Assembly: GCA_037176885.1 (NCBI GenBank)
Contig: JAWWNJ010000027.1
Span: forward strand, 1,116,001 to 1,180,000
Reading direction: 5' to 3'
Origin: Favolaschia claudopus
Taxonomy: Eukaryota > Basidiomycota > Agaricomycetes > Agaricales > Mycenaceae
Length of the DNA stretch: 64,000 nucleotides
The notes beneath the pieces were generated by a model. It ran no database searches, was not told the origin of the DNA, and saw nothing but the letters and a program-made list of their open reading frames with translations. The number at the start of each line of letters is the position of its first letter. The stretch's first letter is position 1. Shown piece after piece: positions 24,187 to 35,388 of this stretch. Position numbers and translations under genes: made by a program.

Positions 24187-24673
24187 GTGCAAGCTGTTGT
24201 CTCAGCTCGAGAATATCGTTTTCAAGCTGACCCCTTGGCTTGTAAGCTTCATCGCTGCGCTCGGCGGTGGAGAGGGACCGGTCTGGCATCGGGATGGACT
24301 GAGGAACATGTTGGATAACGGGTGGGACAATTGCGGTGGAGTAGGATCTGATTTTGGGGGATCCAAGGAGGAGAGAGCCGCGGGAGGTGGCTCCAAGGTG
24401 CGATTACAATGTTCGCATTTTTTTCGAAGGTGACCAGAGCTCAGGGTCGATGTTCTCGTCCCACTCTTCTCGTCTCCGTCGGCGGGAGGGTGAGTCGGCT
24501 GGTGTGTCGGGTAGCCCCGACGTACTCACCACATTGGAAGGGGACAAGTCGAAGCGGGTGGGAGGCTGGATGCGCATTGCGTTGGTTATCGCACGGACAG
24601 GGCTTGGTTGCGGCATCGGGAACTCTGCCCGAGTCGACGTAATTGGGCAGTATACACCAATTTCGATCTTGTT
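24187..24673 (-). pseudogene. Coiled-coil ORF remnant interrupted by a TIR element
   Basis: On the minus strand several frames join into a protein-like sequence: a proline/serine-rich part with a run of basic residues (about 24404-24673), then a helical segment with QLENDILELRQQLALAHQN (about 24200-24270). At least one frame change or small intron lies near 24400. I recall similar heptad-rich proteins encoded beside pogo-type transposases in mushrooms, but this is only an impression. The reading runs into the TA at 24673-24674, where the next element is inserted. Confidence 0.4.
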
Positions 24674-24674
24674 A

Positions 24675-26653
24675 TGTCGCAAATTTATTTATTTTGTTAT
24701 CGGGCCCGACAGCCCGATCGGGCACGATAACCAACCGATAACAGCCCTATATTGCCCGATGACCTCCCGATAGTGCCCGATCGGGACACTATCGGGATGG
24801 CTTCGTGACTATCGGGTACGATGGGGTACGATGAGGCTTTCCTCTACATAAGTAATAAGAACCGGCCGTCTAGGTTGCAATCCACTTGAAAACTTTCTGA
24901 GGAGCATACACTGCCTGCAATGCTGAGTGCATTGCTGTTCTAGAGTTCTCTTCGCACATCGGACATGATTTCTGGTTAAATATGAATGGATTCTTTTCCA
25001 AAGCATGCTGGTGGTTTCCTGTTACTTAGTAGGCTCTTACGAGGTGTGAAATTACATCTTGTGTCGACCCGCTCATCTTCGGCTTCGTGGTTTCAACTCA
25101 ACCTGTTTGAGTCACACGCACACGCAGTGAGCTGTTCTCGTCCAAATCTGTCTATTGGTTCTACTACGAGCATCTAGTAAGTACGTGATGTCGCGAGAGA
25201 ATTCTTAGGGGTAGGACAACATGTTTTCGTGCTAGAGTTCACTGGGCTTGCAGGGGAGGCGTCAGAAAACGATAGAGGTTGGTGTCGAAGCTGATGCGGT
25301 GGAGGGTAGCGCTCGATTGAGGTTGAGATCAGGCAGGCTACCATCTGCGACGAAGGCGCGAGTGACTGTCGATGTGCGGATGCGGCAAGGAGGTAGGATT
25401 GACAGAGTATGGGACTCGGCGGTGGAAGCGAGGACAGCGCGATGGAAGCGAGCCCATGAGTAGTGGGGGAAGGTGAAGCATGGCCTGGACGATGTCCAAC
25501 GAGTCGGAGCCGAAGGAATTGCCGCGGGTAGTGGAAGAGTATCAGAGCTGTCGACCTCCGAGCGCGAGGTGTCGACGTACGTTCGGCATCTCCCCGTTGA
25601 CGAAGTTGTTGGAGGTGGTCGTCAAAGAGCTGGCGGCGGTGTTTGCCCATCTCCCGGGTCATTTCCTCCCTTTCGGGAGTAGGCAGAAGAAGGGAGCTTC
25701 GAAGGATGCGGGGCGAGTCGAGCCGGCCAATGGAAGAGTCGCTCCCAAAGACATGCGTCGTGGATGAGACGGCGTTTTTTGCGTCGAGGTGGTGTGCGGT
25801 GAGCTGGAGGATGCGCGCCGCGTCGTAGCATTAGCCAGAGCAGCTGCAATGAATCAGACTGTAGAAATGAGAAGAGAAGCCGTTCCAGACGCACCCGAAG
25901 AACTCAACACCCCAGCACCCTGAAAAGTCTATTCTTTGTCCTCCCAAATTCCTCTGGGAAAGCCTCTGGCCTGAGACGGCGGTGCAAAGAGTGAAGTAAG
26001 AGGTCGGCGGACGCGAGAGCTTTTAGGGGATGCGATGGAAGATGATTTCTTTCAAGTAAAGGCCTGGTATTCAGGCTCAGAGTCCGATACATGGGTGATG
26101 TTTGAGCTCGAGCGGCGCACGAGAGGACGTCGTGGAGGCACGGTAGTGGAAGAGGTGAGTGGGGCATGACAATCGTCAGACGAGTGTCATTTGTTTGGCC
26201 CTGCTTGGCGGTGGAGCCGACTCCATATATTGAACTGGGTGGTGCTTTCTCTCAATGCGCGTGTGGGGGAGTGGTAAGGACCCTTAGATTTAACAATATT
26301 GACCTCGGTTCAATTCCAGTAGCTCACGAATTACTCATTACTGTCTCATTAGACTTTCACAATAACACCTAGTACATTTGAAGGAACATTGTGTTAGAGA
26401 CATTGACTGGTAGCATTAGAGAGACCAGTCAAGGCAATACAAATAATTATTTTGCATTTTCATTATTTGGTAGGCTTTCGAGACCGTGCCCGATAGTGGG
26501 TTATAGGGCCTGTCGGGTCGTCGGGCACGATAGTGACCGATAGTCCCCGAGTCCACCCTATGACGCAGCTGTCGGGCCGATAGCCCGACACCCCCCGATA
26601 ACAACCGACCGGGCACGACCGGGCCCGGTAACACAATAAATAAATTTGCGACA
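24675..26653. mobile_element. TIR element with TGTCGCAAATTT termini
   Basis: Left end TGTCGCAAATTTATTTATT is repeated inverted at the right end and flanked by TA (24673-24674, 26654-26655). Subterminal regions on both sides are packed with CCCGATAG/CGGGCACGAT repeats, probably protein-binding sites. The interior of about 1.6 kb (25200-26170) is purine-rich without a recognised gene; a tRNA-like GGTTCAATTCC box lies near 26309. It may be a non-autonomous element that captured host DNA. Confidence 0.78.
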
Positions 26654-26844
26654 TAGCCTCCAGAACCCTCAATACGAGGGATATCAAACACCACTCCTAT
26701 GTCAAACCCAAATCGCACCAGTAGGTGCGTCAAAAATCCACTCAAAAAGTCCCCAAATTGGTTGAAATCCAGGCTTCAATAGGGTGTTAAAATTTCGGCC
26801 TACGGCCGATTTGGCAGTAGTGCAAATGAGGCGGTGACTAAGTG

Positions 26845-28676
26845 ATGCGCACCATACATTTGCCAACCTTCATGTCCTGGCGGCAGACTCGGAAGTACGG
26901 TTGAAACTCCTTGGCGCGTTCACAGATACACTCGGCCCGCAGTTTCTTTTTCTATTCGACAATGTAAATAAGATGCAACGGGCGTGGCAGCACACCCTCG
27001 GTCACAAAGACGAACTCAAGAGTGGTACCGCTGCGACTGTAATAGAGCTCGAGGACGTCCCCCCAGGCGCTCTACTTAGCGAACCGTTTGCCCAAAACAT
27101 TGCCGAGAAGGCTCGTTCTAAATTGACGGTGAAACAGCTCTATGATGATATCGACTGGCCACACGTCCGGGGTATTGGTGCGGCAACAATCCTGCGCATA
27201 TGGCTCAAATATGTGCCTTCCCTATCGCCTCATCGCGCTGCTGTGGAGGAATTGTTCACAGTCAAGCATAACAAACACCGACTCCGCCTACGGAAGAGCA
27301 AAATTCATACCTTGCGGGCAACCAATATTAACGAGTCAACTACAGTCGGTGCTGCAAGTGTCCTCCGGAATCTTTTGGCCCAGCTCTTCATTACGCCTGT
27401 CTCTCTCGTCAATTGGATGTTCATGCTTTGCGGCGACCAGCTCACAATCGATCGGATCCGCAAAATCATTCGCTATACTGCAAAGTGTGATACACCTCAC
27501 GAACAGCACAAATGGGCCCTCCCGATCATCCAGCTCTGGCATATGAAGTGGGCGTGGCAGAAGGCTATCTTTCGGCTTCACTGGCATTCTGATCTTGCGA
27601 AAGGAACGTTCGGTCTGCATCACGATATCGTCTTGATTGAGCGAGAAAAGTTTGAGCGCCTCCGGTCATTTGACTCAACGTAGCTCGATCTACGGTGACC
27701 CATGGAGCGGTGAGGTTGTCCCGGAGGAGACTGAGTCTGCTACACGTTAGTCTGATTATACTTCATTACAATTCAAAGCTCATTTCGATTTATAGCAGCT
27801 CCTGTTCGACTCGCAAAGAAGAAAAAGCGGTCAAGAACAACAGCTGCAGCGCAGCCCGCACGGAATTTCTCTAACGGTGACCAGGCATTGGTTACATTGT
27901 GTAATTTCATGCGGGTTACGCTCTGGTACATGGAGCTCTGCGCATCCATTGCTAAGGGTGATATTGGGCGTTCCTTCGAGGTTATCAAGGTGACACTCAA
28001 AAATGGCACCGTGAATTTTTCTTTGACGTAATAACAGCTTCTGCGCTTCTCGTTTTGGGGTGCCGGCTCAACGAACTATGGGAATGAGCTTCTCGAGCTC
28101 GCATGCAATTCTCTGTATGAGTTCTCGGAAGACCTCAAGACCGCGGTACTGAACAACTATCTTGCAAATCCTTCGGGTCGCATTGGTCACTGGCTCGAAC
28201 TCGATCTGCTTCAAGAGCACTTCAATTTTTGGATAAAGCGCCTATTCAATGCCAAGAGTCATGATCTTGAAGGCCAGCATCTTGCAGAGGCAGTTAATCT
28301 GAACATCGCAGGCATCAGCAAATTACGCGAGACATTCCCCGGTCTTTTTGGACTCAAACGGAACGGACAGCGGCACACGGATGTGTCGACCATACACGAT
28401 ATCAATCAATTGGGCAATCACTTCCGCAAAAATCATGTACTCGAATACGAAGGCGGCCGAAACCAACCATATGTAGTGCCAAATGAATGGGGTCTAGGAT
28501 ACGCAAAGCTATTGAATGGCCAGCTGAAAATATTTCTTGATAGGACAACGGGAGGCCAATCAGTTGCGGCAGACGAGCCTGAATCTGTTCTCTCTGCTGA
28601 TCCAGGGTTTTCAGCGGCTCCAGTAACTGTGTCCAAAGGAATCTTGGATGTCGGAGAATTTATTACAGGTGGATGA
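26845..28676 (+). pseudogene. DUF6589-like protein, 5'-truncated and decayed
   Basis: The reading begins inside the protein and runs to a stop at 28676 through two introns (27746-27795 and 27990-28037, both GT...AG, in frame). It has an in-frame TAG near 27681 and a one-base frame change just after it. Recognisable blocks are FLFDNVNKMQRAW near the start, NESTTVGAASVLRNLLAQLF, LCGDQLTIDRIRKI, WALPIIQLWHMKW, and a C-terminal NYGNELLELACN block. This order matches my memory of the DUF6589 family, which is strongly expanded in mushroom-forming fungi and has no assigned function. The two aspartates in FDNVN and GDQLT, and later glutamates, would fit an RNase H-fold transposase core; that is inference. 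Confidence 0.65.
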
Positions 28677-28759
28677 AGTAAACTATATACATGAAAAGTA
28701 ATGGAGTAAAGAAGGGAGTACCCGATTATATATACTGCAATGTAGCAAGCTGTAATTAA

Positions 28760-29596
28760 TCAATTCTCTTTCCCGTCTGTTTCAGCAAGCTTTCGCTTAT
28801 TACCTGCTTTTAGTACAACCTTAGTGGTGTGTAGATTAGTTTTGTTTGAAAGAGCGGCTGGCTTGCCGGCGTTTGCCAGCGCTGGTGATTTTTTGATTCT
28901 TTCCACGTCAGATCGGCCGGGGAGAGGTTTTCCGATGCTAGTAAGAAAGATCGATACAGGATATGTGAAAGGGAAACCCAGAAAGCCGGTCCAGCAGATC
29001 TTCCTTGTTACCTCCCACCTTACATCCGTTCTCGCGGCAGAGTTCTTTAAGAACCGGGATATTTGCCTGTCGAGCAGGCGCACGAGCCTCTGCGGACTTG
29101 GGAACCTTCCCGCCGTCATCCGACTCTCCGGGATTGACGAGTTCGTCGTAGATCTGATCGAAGCCTCTCATAGTTTCCACTAGAAACTTGAGCAATAAAG
29201 GTCCACACTCGTCAAAATATTCCCAGTCGCGTGCAATGATTTTCAGGTTGGCAAGATCGAAGCAAAGGTGCGCTTTATCAAGAATAGTTTCGAGGATGAA
29301 CGGCGGTAAGAAAACAGAGCACGGTAATTCGCGGGAAAGTCGAATTTCCTCCCATTTCCGATGACTCCATCGATCCAGCATATGCGTGAGTGATTCACGC
29401 TTCTTTTGCAGTGGATGCCTCGGAAAACGGGCTTCAGCCTATAAGATCGACATGGGGAAAGACTGACTATGAGGAATGAGTATGCGCCTCTCAATTTATT
29501 CACTCGCAGAAGAGCTAGTGAGCCAAACAACAATTGGACAGTGTTTGAATCAACATCGGCGTTGTCGGAGGCTCGAAGCGATGACAGCAACATCAT
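28760..29596 (-). CDS. SAP-domain protein, possibly a RecQ-helicase C-terminal relic
   Basis: Three exons (29504-29596, 28978-29438, 28760-28937) with introns of 65 and 40 nt give an uninterrupted 243-residue frame. The chosen start is an ATG directly downstream of an in-frame stop, so an upstream exon may be missing. The middle part has the pattern RELPCSVFLPPFILE...ARDWEYFDE, which resembles the C-terminal region of transposon-associated RecQ-like helicases in mushrooms. It is followed by a SAP-like helix pair (NIPVLKELCRENGCKVGGNK), a DNA-binding motif. The tail is basic. It faces the DUF6589-like relic tail to tail, 83 bp apart. Confidence 0.5.
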
Positions 29597-29693
29597 CCCA
29601 CGGGTAGACCATCAATTTCTGATGGCGTAGCCGTGGGAGATCAGCTGCCAGAACTCAGCACAGCCATACTCTTTCCGGGATCCTCAGACCAAA

Positions 29694-29710
29694 GGGGAGC
29701 AAGCTCCCCC
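29694..29710. repeat. GGGGAGCAAGCTCCCC palindrome, copy 2
   Basis: This palindrome matches the core of the 18-mer at 20488-20505 and 42543-42560. Downstream AATAAG also resembles the copy at 42543 (AATAAA). Confidence 0.7.
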
Positions 29711-30121
29711 AATAAGGCGATTTTCGAATGGGGCCAAAACAAAAAAAAATGTGGCCGGGACATTCTCTGTAGATTGCTAATGCCTAGAGATTCTACACTC
29801 TAAGTTAAGATTGAGGGGACAGAATGAGCGGTGGAAACAACACATTTTCGGTTTCTTCTCTGTATTTACAGTATGAGCCAGGTTCGGCCCCAGCTTTCTC
29901 GAACGCAGCGCGCAACATTCATAGGAAGATGCGGAAATGAATTCCCAATCCGTCACATTCAGGCCCAGGAAGTAGTCAAATGATTTCTCCCGCAGTGCAC
30001 AGTGGGAGGGCAAAGGCGCAGTGGGAGAGTTATGAGCCCCCTCGCAAGAAAAAGACGAACGCAACCCAGCTGCAAGGGGATAATGCACAGCCGAGAAGGC
30101 ATCTCGTTAAAGAACGGTTAA
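29711..30121. other. No recognisable gene
   Basis: Short ORFs only; no repeat recognised before the hAT-terminus fragment. Confidence 0.4.
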
Positions 30122-30214
30122 TAGCCCTGTGCTAGAAAGTTTTTAGCACTTGCTATGCTATGCTAAAAATGTCGAGGTCCAGAGGACAATAGCTAGCACA
30201 TGTTAATAACACAT
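30122..30214. repeat. Solo hAT terminal fragment
   Basis: About 90 bp starting TAGCCCTGTGCTAGAAAG match the inverted right terminus of the complete hAT element (50560-50650), with conserved GCTATGCTATGCTAAAAATG inside. No partner end was found to the right, so it is a truncated or internally deleted relative. Confidence 0.7.
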
Positions 30215-33200
30215 TTATTGATAGCGGTGCAAGCACCGGTCCCCTACTCTGGTCTAGATATGTTATATGTTCGATCCCAGTCAATACCTTGAAAGGCCGA
30301 AAGAAATGTTCTCCATACTACTTAGTCAACTGGATATGGGGGGTCAATTGCTGATGCTAAAGGTTAATATACCCTGTTTGTTTTGAAACGCCAGCTTTCA
30401 TGGGCAAGAGTGCCTGTAACAACTGAGATATGTTTCGGTGTATAATTGTTACAAAGTCTTGAAGGCAGCCGGGCTAACGCTCGCTCGGTCGACACTTACG
30501 CACCGACCAGCTCTCATTGGCCGGTGGGGATGTTCCGCTTTTGATCATCATTTCGGCACACGGCTTAGCATCGGCTAGCGCTTGGCTCTTAGGGAATATT
30601 ACTTCATTACATTATAAAACAAACGAGGTTTTTTACTTGAGCTGTTGGGATAGCGTAAATTTGGCATATTTATTGTATCGTCGCATCAATGATCATGTAA
30701 AACAACTGGTTCATGAGAGGCGAAAATCTAAGATTTTCGGCTTGATCTCGCTTTGCTTGCCGCCAGCCGGCATAATGACATAATGTGGGAGCAACAAGAT
30801 CTGTGGAGTAATAGATGCCGTAATAATCTGAGGCCATCAAACGCAAGTGAGGGGAGAATTTGCACTTCAGCACAGAACCCTACCTCTGTAAATAAACAGA
30901 GTTACAGTAGGGGATAGCACATTTTTAGCAGTCACGTGCACTTGTCGGGCCGCCCCGGGACCGTCAAATTTTCAGCTCGAAGAGGTAGCTACCTCTATTA
31001 AATATGTCTAGAAACATCCTGGACCGTCGTTACAGCAAGGAGTGCCTATCCGAACACAAATTTCCATCTATTAGCCTAATTGGGACACTCGGCAAGCGCC
31101 GGCTGGACCTGATAAGCACCAGGAAAGGAAATTTGTCTGCCATCTCATCGAAAACTGAATTCGGACCTTCTATCTTTCCATGATGACTCAAATCAATGCC
31201 AGGATGGTCCAAATTTTCTTACACTTCTAACCATTTACTGTTGATTTACTGCTTGCAGCTTATTTTTTTTTCTTGGTTAGCATTAGCACTCAAGATAAAC
31301 TTCATCCTCCACATTATCTTCTGTTACTGCATGTATGTGCCAGATCAATCAGTCAATGTTTTCTCTCAAGCAAAATTAAATTAGATAGGTCTACTCCTCC
31401 ACGCATACGAAATGCAGCTCAGGAGCAAGAGCGTGTCAATCGCACTCTGGATACCTGTACACCGGAGATTGCCTTTACAGCAACCAAACTTTGTTCAGGT
31501 TAACTGGAATGGCCAGCAACTTCAACTTACACCTCGCACAGCTGGCCGAATTGCTGAGATACAGAACACTGGGAATGCTGGCGCTTTGGCAGGACAGAAT
31601 GAAGACCAGGATATGCAAAGTCCACCTCCATCACCAACACCTAGACCTCAAGGTCCAGATCCACCTCCGGTGCAGCAGAATCCTGTACAACCAGTGCAAA
31701 ATATACTGAGTACAAAGACAGGGAAATGCTCGACCCAACGCTCAAGCTCGAAGAAGACCTAGTCTGTTGTTGAGCGCGATCGCTTGCACGGTCGCCCGTG
31801 TTATTACCAATCGTCGGAGTTTCAATATATTCCCACGCCTTGCTCCCTTGCTTTCAATGTCGTGCAGCCTCCATAAACAAACTTTTGCTGGGGAAGTACC
31901 TTCTATGGTATATCTCAACCGATCTATCAAATGAAATTCACGATATTCTCGCCCAAATGAGCCAATTGAACGACCCATCAGTTTGACAGGATTTGTCAGC
32001 CAGTTCTAAATCTCGTCGTTGCCTGCATATTTTCTCTAGATTTGACTGACAAAGCTGTTCATTTCCACTCAAGGAAGGTCAGTGCGACTTCACCAGCTCC
32101 GCACGCGATTTTTAGCAAAAGAATGAGTCTTTTGGCAACCTTTAGGGTCTCTCAACATGTGTACAAGCTACCAGTTTTGCGATATTCAACGAATTAGAGC
32201 TAAAAACGCAGTATTTACCGGATTTGGGCCAAAGTCCGATAGGTCATGACCTGCGGTGGGAATAAGGGGAAGAGCACTCGGATTGATTGAAGTGAGCCTG
32301 AGAGTCGTTCTTAGGAACTTTCTGCACCTCTCAACTCTCCAAGTCGCGTCAAATTTGTCGGAAAAAAGCTATTTTGCTTATAATGGATTGAGCCGGCTTG
32401 TGACCTCATCACGGCTTGTGAGGGATTACAAGCCGCTCCGCAGAGGATTATGATCCGTAATAAGCCGTTATAATCTTCCAAATAACGTGCAAAATTTCTT
32501 GGTTCGCGGTTTTGGTTCGGGCCGAGACATAGCCGGTGGCTGTACGATTCCATCAGCGCATCAAATGTCTGCCGCACCATTGAACCTTGACCAAATCTCA
32601 ATCAAAACCGAGAAATTCTTGTTATGGAGGTTTGCTAGGTCAGAGGTTTAAGCCAACGGTGGGGTTTTGGGTCCCAAAAGGTCGAAAAAAATCACAAAAT
32701 TTCTCGGCTGGCAGCTGCCGACAGGTGCCGGGATACCATATATGGCAATTTTGATGTGATTGCCGCTCGGTGAACAAGTTGTCGGGTGAACTTTGAGGGT
32801 AACGCGTAACGGCCCGTGAACTATTGGTCGAAACGATACAGTAGTCGAGGTCGCCAACGCGGAAAGCTTTCCCACTATGCTCTTTCCTCGGAAGGGTGCG
32901 TTAGAATCCAGCTAGAGTATAGACTGCCTGCAACCCGGGCAACTTTACTTGTCTCCGACGTCAATGACCTGGAGGCGGCCTTGTCAGATCCAGCCACATT
33001 TCCAGATCTCACCATCCCCTCTGTTCCGGGTATCTGACTATTATGAGTGTTCGAAGTTGCTGGGAGAGGGAGCCTTTGGTATGGCAGGAGCCAAACTAAT
33101 GTCGACAAGAGCCGAAAACGCTAAAGGGCAGGTTTGGGCTGCCCTCTGGATGAGCCAACCTGTAGCCCTCGATGGGTATAGATGGATGTGGGATTTCAAA

Positions 33201-33592
33201 TTGGGCAAAAATATGCCTCGGTTCTGTCGCTATAACCCGGCAATATTGTGGTTTTGCTATTTTTCCCGACTTTAAGTCCATATATCTCGGCATTGCAGGC
33301 ACATTTTGTTGGATCTGGCGTCACGGACTTGTAGTTTAGAGTGTGACACGGCGCGACCTATAACAGGTCGTGACCGTGTGACCACGCCTCTCACCGTCTT
33401 GAATTGAATCTATTTTATTTTCGTAACATGTCACAGCGCGTTTTAGGCCATTTTCCCATCAAAATTGATCGGCAAAACGCGAAAAATCTCCCTAAAAGGC
33501 AATTAAATCACTGATGAATGATGGCAAAAGTGAAGATGAAGTGTCACACCTCAAACCCTGAATCTACGGTCGAAATAGTACAGTATGGGCTA
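30215..33592. other. No recognisable gene over 3.4 kb
   Basis: Several ORFs of 60-116 codons exist but none resembles a known protein. A proline/glutamine-rich frame at 31412-31762 might be a decayed gag-like segment. A GEGAFG sequence near 33062-33079 looks like a kinase loop but lacks any kinase context. Confidence 0.35.
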
Positions 33593-35108
33593 CAGTCGGA
33601 TAACGTAATGAATAACGTCCGTGGACACTTCAGCCCTATGCATTACTTACGAGCAATATGCATTTCTGCATACAGCCACACAATGTGATATCGGTGACGG
33701 CGTCACACAGTTGCTATATATGGACCACCGGCAGATGCCGAACCATCCAAATTGGGAACTATCTTCCGGTATGCGAGGATTTAGTCGGCAAACCAACACT
33801 TGGTCGTGTTCTACGAACAGGAGTTTACAGCTGTTTGCAAAGCTAATGGCACTTCCGACCATTTTGTAAGAGTGCGTTCGGATCGTCCTGACAGCAGCAG
33901 GAAGCAGGATGATGCATGATGGCTGATCGGAGCAACGGTCCGCCTGATGGACAGGTACCGTGATCAATCAACATTTTCCTTCTCTTTTCGCGTCTTTCTA
34001 AGGTAGGGACATACAAATCCTGTGAACGTTCCAAATATGGACAAAGTCAAGTCAATTCGTTATTGCACAAGCCCTGGGCCTGTTATGACTTATCCGTTCC
34101 ATGAAACTGTACATATGGCTCCTGGCTTCAATTCGATCTATGTTCCATGATATTTGGTGGCCCGTGCATAATGTAGTTACAGTGGGAAGGGACGGCGTCG
34201 TTTTTTGAGCAAATACTGATGGGAACCTTGCGAGCACATCTCCTCCCCCAATTCTGTCCCGAATCCCTAATTGCCCGAGTAATGCATGTATACTATTTAT
34301 TTCTATAGATTCATGGAACGGATAAGCCTCAAGCTCACCGGGGCTCATACAATAGCCAAATGATCTGACTTTGTCCATATTTGGAACGTTCACAGGATTT
34401 GTATGTCCCCTACCTTACGCGTTTCGACGCGTCATATGCAAAAATACATCATTGAAGACTTGTGCCTTTATAATTCAACATCCCAACGCGTTCGGGGACT
34501 CAAAGACAGTGTTTCTATACTCGAGTTCCCACGTGTGCCGTCATCCACCACATGCCCGGGTTGTGCCGACGAGGCCTTACCCGGGTTGCCGATCCTGCTT
34601 CCTGCAACCTGATCCTGCTGGCAGGATGATCCGAACGCACTCTAAGTTAAATCGTTTTTTTTTTCTGAGCCGGAATGAAGCAAATCACATCCCAGTCATG
34701 CCGACTATAGACGGCCTGATGTCATCACATTTCGGAATGGAAGCCCTGCCGAACCGCTTCGAAACAGTGAATTCGTTGGTAATTGAGTGAGATATGAGGG
34801 CAGGAAGATGACTCATGAGACCTCTGAAATACTTTCTTTTCATAAAAAAACAAGAGGTGCTATTAATTTTGCAAACAGCTGTAAACCACTTCCAAAATCA
34901 CTCAAAAAGTGACTAAAATGCATTAACTTGTCAAGTTCACGATCTCATAATGCATAAATCAACAAAAATCCACTCGAAACCCTATGCAATGAGCAAAATG
35001 CATATAAAACGCCCGCCACTTGCCCGCCACCAACTCGGTGGACCCCCAAACCCTATGCATAATGAGCTTTATGCATTGTGAGCGTATTCCTTATGCCATA
35101 TCCGACTG
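33593..35108. mobile_element. CAG-start TIR element carrying a nested MITE
   Basis: Termini CAGTCGGATA are perfectly inverted for 10 bp and imperfectly further in; TA flanks both sides (33591-33592, 35109-35110). Both subterminal regions are rich in AATGCATA motifs. The left part (33649-33740) is homologous, in inverted form, to 44690-44800. A MITE sits at 34001-34415. No transposase is present. Confidence 0.68.
34001..34415. mobile_element. AGGTAG-type MITE, nested
   Basis: Inverted termini of about 50 bp start AGGTAGGGACATACAAATCC (one base shorter on the left) and are flanked by TA (33999-34000, 34416-34417). It is non-coding. Confidence 0.9.
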
Positions 35109-35388
35109 TATTGTCAGCTGCAGAATGCCTTGAGCTCCAAAATTCTCTTGAAAGATCACAAAATTCCTTCCAAAATTGGGTATTTTCGACAAATTGTGCT
35201 CAAACTGCCCAGGGAAGTAATTTTTAGGCTCCAATGCATCAGACCAACATCAGACATTGCTGTGACCGGGGTCCCACTCCTCGCAACGGGACTCCAAGAG
35301 TCCAAGCCGGTATTGATCACGTGCCCGCGACACTGTTGTGTAACGACACTGCCAACTTGCGTTTAGTCCAGCTTGGTCACCGACTTTT

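Noticed and set aside
26262..26335. tRNA-like sequence (GGGGGAGTGGTAAGG ... GGTTCAATTCC)
   Set aside because: Both internal promoter boxes look plausible, yet the acceptor stem does not pair. A SINE relic is more likely than a gene.
31412..31762. Proline/glutamine-rich ORF
   Set aside because: Low complexity and no recognisable domain; an origin from a gag gene is a guess.
33010..33275. Kinase-like glycine loop (LLGEGAFG)
   Set aside because: No VAIK lysine, HRD or DFG motif follows in any frame.
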